A stretch of 64,000 nucleotides of DNA, taken from assembly GCA_934045075.1 (NCBI GenBank), contig OW203732.1:13370201-13434200 (forward strand), read 5' to 3'. Every line of letters begins with the position of its first letter. Position 1 is the stretch's first letter. Below, one piece after another: positions 20,895 to 30,059 of the stretch. The position numbers and the translations under genes were made by a program. The notes beneath the pieces were generated by a model. The model saw only the letters and a program-made list of their open reading frames with translations. It was not told the origin of the DNA and ran no database searches. Origin of the DNA: Yponomeuta sedellus (Eukaryota > Arthropoda > Insecta > Lepidoptera > Yponomeutidae).

Positions 20895-21047
20895 GTAGGA
20901 CGCCCTCCGACCAGGTGGGATACCGGATAATGATCTGCGAAAAACTGCAGGCAGATGCTGCATGCGGCAAGCTGAAGACAGGGCGCTATGGCGCTCATTA
21001 GGGGAGTGCTATGTCCAGCTGTGGACTACATAAAATAGCCTGAAAAA
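20895..21047 (+). mobile_element. RTE-type LINE 3' end
   Basis: The frame reads VGRPPTRWDTG before a stop where other family members continue DDLRKTAGRCW. Then come GGCGCTATGGCGCTCATTAG, GTGCTATGTCCAGCTGTGGA and AAAATAGCCTGAAAAAGAAG. 5'-truncated. Confidence 0.72.
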
Positions 21048-21049
21048 GA

Positions 21050-21355
21050 AGAACCCCTGTTGTGGCGGCTCGGAACAAAGTAATGGTGCCTGTCTGAAAC
21101 CATTCAGCCAAGTTTGCAGCCAGTGAGTTTTTCTACGACCTGGTCATCTGTGGCTCCCGATTTTACCCTGCAGGATCAATTGGAGGAGATAATATTTATT
21201 ATTTCGCATTATATGACCCACGTACTGCATGTTTCTTGTCTTAATCGCCCTTAATAGGTCCAAACCCTTGTGCATTCTCTACAGAACCATTTCGTGTTTA
21301 CTCTATCTGTTTAACATTCTCCTGTAAATCCACATTTCGAAAACTTCTAACCGTT
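21050..21355. other. no gene or repeat recognised
   Basis: Nothing recognisable between the RTE end and the next repeat. Confidence 0.35.
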
Positions 21356-21356
21356 T

Positions 21357-21439
21357 ATACTATTTTTTATTTTTAATGCACTAACCCGTGCTAAGGACCG
21401 GCATGGGTGGAATTTTTAGTCTCTAAATAGGTTTCTAAC
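21357..21439 (+). repeat. internally deleted tRNA-like repeat
   Basis: The left terminal block (TTTTTAATGCACTAACCCGT, GCTAAGGAC) joins directly to the trailer (CGGCATGGGTGGAATTTTTA). Leader and tRNA-like core are gone. Confidence 0.65.
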
Positions 21440-21684
21440 CGTTTACACATGGTCTGAGTTAGTGTCCACGTCTACTCCTTATAAAAGAACAGAAAACATG
21501 ATTTATAAGAAGATATTTTAATTATTGATTATTGATAAGTAAAGAAGAAAAAATTTAAAACCCAGACGTCTTGCTACCGTATCTCCGGGTGTAGACAGCC
21601 TAATAGGATACGTAATTTGCACTAAGACGATATCGTTTTTTGCGTCTTTTACGAAGACACTCCTTTCATTACAACTGAATGCAT

Positions 21685-21977
21685 ATCATCATCATCAACC
21701 ATTACGGGGGCCAAGTCCGGATTGGTGGAGGCTCGCAAGACTAGTGTCAGAAGTTTTCAAGCCGGCCTCTGACTTGGCTTAATGACTATCGTCATCGATC
21801 GACGGCAGCCGGCACCAACTGCTTAACGTGCCTTGCGAAGCACGGAACCGCTCGGAAAAATGCCACTAGCGTCAGTCATAGACGGTTTACCCATCCATGC
21901 ACTGAACGCGCCATGTGTTGCTTAACCGTTTCGATCGTTTAAGATTACTCAGGTAGCCGGGGCTACGAGTGATTCGG
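21685..21977 (-). mobile_element. 5S-derived SINE subfamily B
   Basis: Tail ATCATCATCATCAACC, a deletion of the 3' cap, then body and head. On the minus strand the head reads GGTTAAGCAACACATGGCGC and GGATGGGTAAACCGTC. GGCTACGAGTGATTCGG is the 5' end, as at 8490. Confidence 0.78.
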
Positions 21978-21989
21978 ATGCCCATGCTT

Positions 21990-22575
21990 TACAAATAAAA
22001 AATGTTTATTTAAAAACAGTTACATGGAAAAATTACAACAATCATTTGGTGCTAAATTTATTGCACAAAACTTGTCGTTGCTTCCTATCTCCTAAACTAG
22101 TCGTAAAACCCAGTAGGTTAGGAGAAGGTGAAATTTATCTGTGACCAACACTAAAATAAAAGATTTGTAGTAAGTTTTCCTATATAGAGTATATTTATTT
22201 AGGTACTGGCGGTTTTGACTAACCTTAAAATACATTTAATAGCCAAGTGATTGGCAAAACTCACAATTTCGGATCAGTGAAACTGGCTAAAATTACATCA
22301 TTATTTTAGGTAACTATACATCACCGTCAGCCACGTATCAATTTCAAGCAGGCTGTTTTAAAACAAAGCCTACGTAAATGGAAACTCTTTGCACTACGAT
22401 ATTAAATATTTAACAAAAATTTACACGGGAAAAACAATTAAACCTACGTAAGCGATTTTTTCTTATGATAAAACCGGTAAGTGTTTTTAATGGAAATGTA
22501 ATAATTTCTCTGGCTCGACGCTTTATACATATTTTTTTGTTTGTCTTATATGCGTCTCACTGCAGAACCTTTATA
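21990..22575. other. no gene or repeat recognised
   Basis: AT-rich stretch without coding or repeat signal. Confidence 0.35.
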
Positions 22576-22580
22576 ACCAA

Positions 22581-22772
22581 TAAGTAAGTAAGTGAGTGAG
22601 TGAGTGAGTGAGTGAGTGAGTGAGTGAGTGAGTGAGTGAGTGAGTGAGTGAGTGAGTGAGTGAGTGAGTGAGTGAGTGAGTGAGTGAGTGAGTGAGTGAG
22701 TGAGTGAGTGAGTGAGTGAGTGAGTGAGTGAGTGAGTGAGTGAGTGAGTGAGTGAGTGAGTAAGTAAGTAAG
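22581..22772. repeat. (GTGA)n microsatellite, ~190 bp
   Basis: Nearly pure GTGA with AGTA variants at both ends. It abuts AAATGTTTATTCATAAACCA, a minus-oriented LINE 3' end, so it is probably the LINE's expanded tail. Confidence 0.9.
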
Positions 22773-22935
22773 AAATGTTTATTCATAAACCATAACACCA
22801 AATAGACCATACAATATGAATGGCAACATAGAACGGAAGATTTAAATACTTACACTTAACTAACATAGACTGTAATAATATTCTAGACTAACATGCAGAC
22901 ACAAACAGTTTATAACTATTATAATATTACATAGG
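22773..22935 (-). repeat. LINE 3' UTR fragment
   Basis: Follows the microsatellite: AAATGTTTATTCATAAACCA, then CAATATGAATGGCAAC. Identified by position and style only. Confidence 0.45.
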
Positions 22936-23169
22936 TTGATGCCAATGTGTGTTATGGTTATAAAAAGTATTTGTATTTTATAGCTATTTGTCTCGTAGAC
23001 ATCACGGTCACAGGCTACCATTAAGGCGCTTAGGAGCGCTGACTAGCTCCACCAATGGAATAAAAATCATAACTTGTTTTATAATACGTTTTTATCTAAA
23101 CGTAAACATGAGAAATCTTAACAACTATGGTAACAATTTTTAAAATCTAGGATACACAATCTAGGATCA

Positions 23170-23400
23170 CAATTCACGATGTGTTTCACTCGTATGTATT
23201 TAAGTATGTATGTATGTATGTATGTATGTATGTATGTATGTATGTATGTATGTATGTATGTATGTATGTATGTATGTATGTATGTATGTATGTATGTATG
23301 TATGTATGTATGTATGTATGTATGTATGTATGTATGTATGTATGTATGTATGTATGTATGTATGTATGTATGTATGTATGTATGTATGTATGTATGTATG

Positions 23401-23431
<31 letters not shown>

Positions 23432-23545
23432 GTGTGTCCAATTCTATCTTCCCTCATAACTCCTGAGCCAGCGGTCAGATTTTGACAAATAAAATCTCAA
23501 TCGATTCGTCGTGTTTGCGCGAGTAGGCTGTATAAAATCGTCATT
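23170..23545 (+). repeat. microsatellite-bearing interspersed repeat with (GTAT)n
   Basis: (GTAT)n runs 23204-23430 and is followed by CCAATTCTATCTTCCCTCAT, AACTCCTGAGCCAGCGGTCA. The same sequence occurs inverted at 33575-33685, next to a (CATA)n run. The tract is thus part of a defined element family rather than free microsatellite DNA. Confidence 0.75.
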
Positions 23546-23599
23546 CATTTAACAGAAAAAAATGCATTATCACTGAAAGATAGGAGTAACATACCAACA

Positions 23600-23830
23600 A
23601 CCTACTTCTTCTTCAAGGGCTTTCCATTTATCTCTATTCATGGCTAGGGATGGCAGCCAAGTTTTTCCTTTCTCCTTCGTCTCAGAGAGAACGGATCTCT
23701 TCCACGTCTGGGACGGTCTTACGGGTCGTCGAAAGCCTCCGGCGGGTTTCTAGTCGCGAGCCACCTGCGGTATGTGTTGATCGGGTCTTCTAAGGGTGTG
23801 TCCCAGTCAACGCCATTTGCTACGGGTTTT
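23600..23830 (-). mobile_element. RTE-like LINE C-terminal fragment
   Basis: Minus-strand frames give a WLPSLAMNRDKWKALEE-like end, partly frameshifted. Upstream is a GRP-less linker, and CTTCTTCTTC forms the tail. It resembles the C-terminal tail of RTE-type ORFs but is a different subfamily from the copies at 14.7, 17.9 and 20.9 kb. Confidence 0.55.
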
Positions 23831-23859
23831 TGTTTTGTAATATGTAATAAGTAATAAAG

Positions 23860-24211
23860 AAGCGCTCGTGCCCTAGTCGAACCGAGTGATTGGAATCAAT
23901 CCCTCGGGTTAAGCAACAACAGGCGCGGTCAGGTGCGGGATGGGAGACCGTCTCGTTACTACCGCTAGTGGCGCTTCCGTGCTTCGCAAGGCACGCTAAG
24001 CCGTGGGTGCCGGCTGTCATGTAATGACAGTCGTTAAGCCATGTCAGAGGCCTTATGGGCGGCGTGATAACTACTGACAGTAAGGCACGCCACTGTCTTA
24101 CAAACCTTCACCAACCCGGACTTGGTCCCCGTGGTGGAGTATAGCCTAACCTTCTTACAATGCAGGAAGAGACCCGTGCCGCAGCAATGGGGACATACAG
24201 GGTTGTAATCG
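23860..24211 (+). mobile_element. 5S rRNA-derived SINE, full length
   Basis: AGCGCTCGTGCCCTAGTCGA to ACATACAGGGTTG. Head: GGGTTAAGCAACAACAGGCG, then GGGATGGGAGACCGTC. A short deletion removes part of the TTTTTCCGAGC segment. Nested within the split TTAA element. Confidence 0.85.
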
Positions 24212-24390
24212 AATACAGAGAGTAATGTCAAGAGGTTCGAAATTTCACTGATGTCGGTAAGTGCCCATTAGCTCAGTTGGGAGAGCGCTGGCACGGTTAG
24301 ACAGAGGTCGCGGGTTCGAAGCCGGCATTGGTGGAATTTTTAGCCTCTAAATAGGTTTTTAAAATTGTCCTTAGCACGGGCTAGTGCAAC
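24212..24390 (+). mobile_element. tRNA-like repeat, single copy
   Basis: Leader AGAGGTTCGAAATTTCACTG, core with TAGCTCAGTTGG and box B GGTTCGAAGCC, then GCCTCTAAATAGG and the right-end block CCTTAGCACGGGCTAGTGCA. It abuts the 5S SINE directly. Confidence 0.75.
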
Positions 24391-24394
24391 AAAA

Positions 24395-25730
24395 AAGAAT
24401 ATAACATCATGCCACAGTTCTGAATTTGAGATGGTGTTGGGCCAGTGTTTTCGTGTCTTTAACAACCTACTGCTGAGCATTAACTACTAAACAGACGGGA
24501 AGCAAACAGAGCAATTAAAGTCATTGCGAGGTATTTAGGTTGGTCCCGCCTGGTTGTTGATAGTTTTTATTTCCGTTTTTTTTCGTCGATAATCTAAATG
24601 CGCACATACGTAAAGGATCTTACTGAAACTGTCAGTCACGCGATTAGTATGACGAAATACTTATCAAAACCTTAATATCAACTTTTACATTTCAATGCCA
24701 GAAGTTGTAACTTTAGTACGGAAAATCTGCTGCCTACTAATACTTATATGGGCTTATTTTGGGGTTATCGTCACACTAAAAGTTGTTTCTATTGACGGGT
24801 AGAATAGGACTCTCATCTATTTCAAACAAATATGTTTTCTTTTTTATATAGCCTATATAGGTCCCACTGCAGGTACCGGCCTTCTCGCAGCGAGAGAGTA
24901 TATATGCGCAATACTAAGGACTAAAAAATAGCATAAAAGAAGTACCACTCAAACATAACTTTTGCTTTCACGGGTGTATAACAATAGGAACGCCACGGAG
25001 CAAAATCCCGTAAAGATGAAAAAAAAAAACAATTTCTACCTTAATTCGGATCACTGTCAGGAAGGAAATGGAATATTTTCCCACAACCGTCGGGCTGTGC
25101 CTCTCTCGACACCTACTCGATATGATGCGACCTCGGTATACAAAAGCAGCGGAAACTCCAGCGACGGGTATTATTGTAGCTGGCTCAGCGACCCAAAATG
25201 GGCGGTTTCACATTAGACGATAACGTCAACGACACCAAATCTACTGGCTGAATTCTTATTGTGAATCCTAAAAAAATATTGTGTCTTATTGTGAATAATA
25301 AAAATGTAATTGGTGACTCGCAAACCTTTTCATAGAAACTTCTCACAACGCTCAATTTCCTATCCCCCACGGGACAGGCACCCCCTACTGTGGGGGTGCC
25401 TGTCTATACTTTATATGGTAATAAACATTTTTTATTTTTTGTTATCTATATCAATTCTATACACGATTATATCTCGATTTCTGTCCTCTAACCATTTTGG
25501 TAAAAATTCATTGCGATTTAAAGTTTCACAGTTTGTACCCAACTACGTTTGTTTAGGCGAGAAGACGCTCGGTGAACCGAGGTAGCCACTGACTCAGTCG
25601 GTGGGTAGACCACTAGTCTGATGGTTGACGACATTGTGAAAGCGGCTGAGAAACATTTGACATGCAAAAGATGCCCAACAGTACACTCTGTTTATGCGCT
25701 GGTTAGACGTTTCTTTGGGAAATGCCTGTT
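24395..25730. other. no gene recognised; one strong hairpin
   Basis: 24850-24900 is a scrap of the 29065-type repeat (GGCCTTCTCGCAGCGAGAGA). A perfect hairpin lies at 25373-25404 (GACAGGCACCCCC arms, 6-nt loop). No supported ORF. Confidence 0.45.
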
Positions 25731-25903
25731 GAACCTATAATCAACAACCAAGGACTTTAATCACTTTCCGCCAAAAATGGCAAAATCGGCTGAAATCGAT
25801 TAGAGTTCTGATCTATTGATCATAGGTTCTAGACTGTAAGTTCTAAAAATAGTGGTCACAGTTGTTGAGATTTCTCATGTTCACTTTTAGATAAAAACGT
25901 ATT

Positions 25904-26377
<474 letters not shown>

Positions 26378-26509
26378 AACACTTTAATGTACATAAAAAT
26401 GGAAATTACACAGATATTTCTTAACCTAAGAGTACAGAAGGCGGCCTTATCACTAAAAGTGATCTCTTCCAGACAACCTTCGGATGAACTGGACTAATAC
26501 ATTAGAGAA
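26378..26509 (-). mobile_element. CR1/Jockey-type LINE 3' end
   Basis: GAGAACACTTTAATGTACAT, GGCGGCCTTATCACTAAAAG, TGATCTCTTCCAGACAACCT: the standard 3' UTR of an abundant lepidopteran LINE, as at 55345-55460. Inserted in the right arm of the TTAA element. Confidence 0.72.
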
Positions 26510-26578
26510 AAAACAAGTTATGATTTTTTTCCATTGGTGGCGTTAGTTAGCGCCCCGAAACGCCTTAAGTGTCAATGT

Positions 26579-26880
26579 CGGAAGAAGTAGCTACTACCGC
26601 AACCCCAAAGCTGCGGGGTTCGGAAGCGCTCATGCGAACCTCCTGGAGTATTGCCAAAGGAAATGCCCATATAAGTTTAAGGATTGCGTAAGAGTGTTAA
26701 AAGCGGGGCTTAGACGTTAAAGTTGGGAAGGATTAATTCACACAAGTTACTTTGTTTGATTTAGAGGAGCGGCATTAGTTAAATGGAATATTGCGCAATG
26801 GTATTCTCTATCTTCCTATGCTCGAAAAACAACTATGATTCCAAGAAGCTCAGTTTCATGGCCGACTTAAATAGAGATCA
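26579..26880. other. no gene or repeat recognised
   Basis: Spacer between the TTAA element and the MITE, with no feature seen. Confidence 0.35.
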
Positions 26881-26881
26881 G

Positions 26882-27190
26882 AGTGCTTAGTGCGAGTTTG
26901 ACAGATCCAATCGAATAACTTTACTACCGCGTTAATCGAGCATTGAGTAGTGAGTATGAGTAAGTTAACCGTTCGAACTGGCAAAACGCTGTCACAGTAC
27001 AACTCGCACTCGCGCTTATTCGTGTTTTGGCTGGTAAACATGTTCACTTCTCAACGTAAACCATTACAACTCGCACTCAGCAATTTTAATTTCCATACTT
27101 GTCGCTAGGTGGCACTTCCTCGATGCCATAGAAATATGAGTTTACGTTAACGCGATCGAGTAGTTAAAAAACTCGCACTAAGCACTCTGT
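26882..27190 (-). mobile_element. MITE, copy 2 (inverted relative of 13300-13617)
   Basis: Same terminal repeats (GAGTGCTTAGTGCGAGTTT and AAACTCGCACTAAGCACTC) in opposite orientation. High similarity throughout, with CATGTTCACTTC for CACGTTTACC-type small changes. Confidence 0.82.
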
Positions 27191-27229
27191 AAATAACATG
27201 AAATACTTAGGTACCTATATCGTGGGTTA

Positions 27230-27312
27230 GCTGGAAGAAAATACTATCTAGTATTAAGCTCGACTTTGTACAAATTTGTTTTAGTGCAATAAAGAATTTT
27301 CATTCATTCATA
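27230..27312 (+). repeat. LINE 3' end with a CATT tail
   Basis: GGGTTAGCTGGAAGAAAATA, CTAGTATTAAGCTCGACTTT, AGTGCAATAAAGAATTTTCA and TTCATTCAT. Same family as 42272-42375 and, inverted, 41885-41990. Confidence 0.7.
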
Positions 27313-27990
27313 CATTTAACTTCTATTTTTCTTAAATTGAAAATAATAAATTGATTACAAATATCAACGTAAAGTAATATTTTACGTTGATATATGTAAT
27401 AATTATAATTATACGCCGATGGCGTCAAATTATAAGACCAATACAATGACCGGTCTAATGGAGAATTAGGGTAAAGTATTTTATTTAAAATTTCAACTTT
27501 TGCTTACTTTCTTGATGTCTTGCTATGTTTGATTAATCCAGAAATAAGTAATTAGACCGTAGCTCACAGATATTTATTGATTTAAATGTCCATAGTTGGT
27601 GTACAATACAGAATATTTTGTCATGTTTAAACAAGTAGGGCTTAGGTAATCCTTTAGTTCGGCCTGTGCATCTACGTAATAAGATGATTAATACATCGTC
27701 CAGTAGCACTTTCATTTACACTATTTGGGTAAAGGGACATCTCGGACACTGCAGTGACTGGGACATTGCTTTTTTAGATGGAATAGGCTTGTCCAGTCCA
27801 CAGGAAAGACAAGTTAATACGTGACGAGCCAACCAGGCTGCGGGTTTCCCCACGAAACTACTACTACTAGAAATTTCAGAATCCTTCGCATCTGCGCTAA
27901 ATTATCATCTTACACAGTTTCTAATACATATGTTAGGCTGGCGGGTCGCTTGGTAGGCAAGCATGAATGAATTCCCACAGCCTATCCCTA
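27313..27990. other. no gene; second copy of an unclassified repeat
   Basis: 27665-27795 matches 18190-18325 (see there). The rest is AT-rich and unrecognised. Confidence 0.45.
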
Positions 27991-27999
27991 AATAAAGTT

Positions 28000-28200
28000 C
28001 GCATTTGATTACTTGTTCTAATAGTAAGTAAAAGTAAAAGTTTCTAATTTCCTTCAGCAACTTTCCATCGTAAGGTTGTCTGGAAGAAATTGCTTTTAGC
28101 AATAAGGCCACCAATTGTACTACGTATATTTGCAATGTTTTGTATCTGTTGTTTTTCCAGTGTGCAATAAAGAATATTCTTATCTTCTTATCTTATTAGT
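28000..28200 (+). mobile_element. CR1/Jockey-type LINE 3' end
   Basis: AAGGTTGTCTGGAAGAAATT, AATAAGGCCACCAATTGTAC, GTGCAATAAAGAATATTCTT, then TCTTATCTT. Plus-strand counterpart of the ends at 26378 and 55345. Confidence 0.68.
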
Positions 28201-28207
28201 GTATTAT

Positions 28208-28400
28208 GCTACCAACGTGCGTGCATGCAAAGACTCGTGAATGACGACGAAGCAAAAGTGATTTGTCAGGATTACGATCCTGACAAATCACGAGTGAAAG
28301 TAGTCACGAGTAGAGGAGTAGAGACCAGAGACTGCTACCTGCTACGGCAGGTAGCAGTCTCTGGTCTCTACTCCTCTGTCTTGTCTCTGGCGGCATAATT
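28208..28400 (+). mobile_element. LINE 3' end remodelled by two perfect hairpins
   Basis: Starts like the end at 2880 (CGTGCGTGCATGCAAAGACT) and finishes with TGTCTCTGGCGG. Its middle holds hairpins at 28258-28291 (15-nt arms) and 28312-28377 (31-nt arms), each with the loop TACG. Relatives at 2940 and 20660 have a single linear version (TCAGGATCGTGGC...GTCTCTG), so parts have been copied in inverted form. Confidence 0.78.
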
Positions 28401-28524
28401 ATGCTGAGCACACACCTTTTGTTGCCAACTATCAAGTCATTATTTGTAATTTCTCCTTTTATCAAACTTTTTCTATTGTTTGTCGCAATAATTTTTTACT
28501 TTTAATTATTACTCTTACTTTTTA

Positions 28525-28735
28525 CTAATACATACATACATCAGCTCATGCCTGTGTCCCAAAGGGGTAGACAGAGACCAGGGACTGTCACTTTCCATGA
28601 TCCTGATAGATCACCTTCGCTTTATCAACGTTCATAAGTCGTTGCATGCACGCACGCCGGTTCTGGATACTTTTTATCTTCCCATTTGCTAATACATTTC
28701 CTATTTGGTAGATGTATGTCCCAACTTACTAAAAC
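28525..28735 (-). mobile_element. LINE 3' end (minus) with a short ATAC tail
   Basis: TACATACATACATCAGCTCA, CTGTGTCCCAAAGGGGTAGA, AGACCAGGGACTGTCACTTT, TTGCATGCACGCACGCCGGT, continuing to CTATTTGGTAGATGTATGTC. Matches 2850-3030 in reverse. Confidence 0.75.
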
Positions 28736-28739
28736 GTTA

Positions 28740-29060
28740 AAAATATAAATAACATTTAGTGCTTAAAAAAAGTTTGGTTAAAAATAGGTAGGTAATCGGG
28801 ATTCTACTCAAAGGTTGAAGTCACCGTACGCAAAGCCGCAATCGCCATTAACCCGCAAACTTTTTTCACTTAAGCTTCACAATTTGAATTTACAATTAAG
28901 CAAATCTATTCCGGGATTAGGGATACTCAGGAGCTCGTTTTAATGTCCCAGGAGAATTAAAAGTTTTTAAACTTCAGTGCTTTCAAAATAAATTAAATTA
29001 AATTTAAGTTTGGTTCATACAATATACACAGTATTTAAATTTTTGAATATTTTTATGTAG
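28740..29060. other. no gene or repeat recognised
   Basis: AT-rich, nothing seen. Confidence 0.3.
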
Positions 29061-29064
29061 CTTA

Positions 29065-29345
29065 TATATGTGCTACTGCAAAGCGCAGGCCTTCTCTCAG
29101 AGAGTATTGGCTTAATTACCACGCGTGCCCTTCGCGGATTGGCAATTTCAAGCGCTGAGGTATTTGAACACCTCAGACACTCAGGTTTTCTCGCTATGTT
29201 TTCCTTCAGATTTAGCGAGTGGTACAGTACTACACATCATAAAAGTCCCTTCGGGAATCTTCGTTCGCGCAGACTAGGAAGAAGTGTAACGAAAGTACCC
29301 GAAGCTATAAGTACATTCAACATGATCTTTAACCGATACGGTTAA
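29065..29345 (+). repeat. lepidopteran interspersed repeat
   Basis: TGCTACTGCAAAGCGCAGGC, GGCCTTCTCTCAGAGAGTAT, GGATTGGCAATTTCAAGCGC, CTCGCTATGTTTTCCTTCAG. This block resembles, in reverse, the body of widespread tRNA-headed lepidopteran SINEs. Relatives lie at 800, 24850, 41490 and 59535. Confidence 0.6.
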
Positions 29346-29630
29346 GGTGCAGAATTGATTGCCGCAGTAGTGCTACCAATTTCGCTCACGCTAATATTGC
29401 CAAACTAATAGTCACCTGCATCGATGACGTTGAATTAACCAATAGCAACAATGGCCCGCGGCCTGTCATAAAACGAAACTATCTGATTGGCCGATCAACT
29501 TGCCGCACATCCAAAATTTGGTCATCTGCGCAGGTACATCCGCGAGACTTATTTCTTGGGTAGCACTGTACATGTATAGCTACTGGAACTTCACAAATGT
29601 ACATAATTTTGAATAGAAATTCATTGCTGT
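29346..29630. other. no gene or repeat recognised
   Basis: No feature seen. Confidence 0.3.
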
Positions 29631-29635
29631 CCACA

Positions 29636-29735
29636 CCGAGAATCAAACCTGGGATTCTCGTTGTAAAATCGTAAAATCCCGATTACCGAGTCCGTTGTTC
29701 TATCCACCGGGTTACCGTAGCGACGACGTTAGCCC
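29636..29735 (-). repeat. tRNA-like SINE head
   Basis: Minus strand gives GGTAACCCGGTGGATAGAAC and CCCAGGTTTGATTCTC (degraded box B). A 25-base insertion sits in the variable region. Not a functional tRNA. Confidence 0.45.
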
Positions 29736-29810
29736 GGTGGAAAGCGACGCATAGCTTGTTTATTTTATCGTATCTTACTTTACTGCGCCGGTTTTTAAGT
29801 TTGATCAAAA

Positions 29811-30048
29811 TCGATATCGACCCTTGTATGTCCCCACTGCTGGGGCACGGGTCTCTTCCTGCATCGCAGGAAGGTTAGGCCATACTCCACCACGGGGACC
29901 AAGTCCGGGTTGGTGGAGGATTGTAAGGCAGTGGCTGGCCTTACTGTCAGAAGTTATCAAGCCGCTCATGAGGCCTCTGACATGGCTTAACGACTGCCAT
30001 TACATGACAGCCGGCACCAACGGCTTAGCGTGCCTTGCAAAGCATGGA
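29811..30048 (-). mobile_element. 5S-derived SINE, 5'-truncated
   Basis: Begins at the 3' end (CGATATCGACCCTTGTATGT) and runs to the CGTGCCTTGCAAAGCATGG palindrome, where it stops. The 5S-like head is missing. Confidence 0.8.
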
Positions 30049-30059
30049 TCAAAATACTA

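Noticed and set aside
22571..23466. Ser-Leu-Thr-His and Thr-Tyr-Ile-His repeat frames
   Set aside because: Translations of (GTGA)n and (GTAT)n tracts on either strand.
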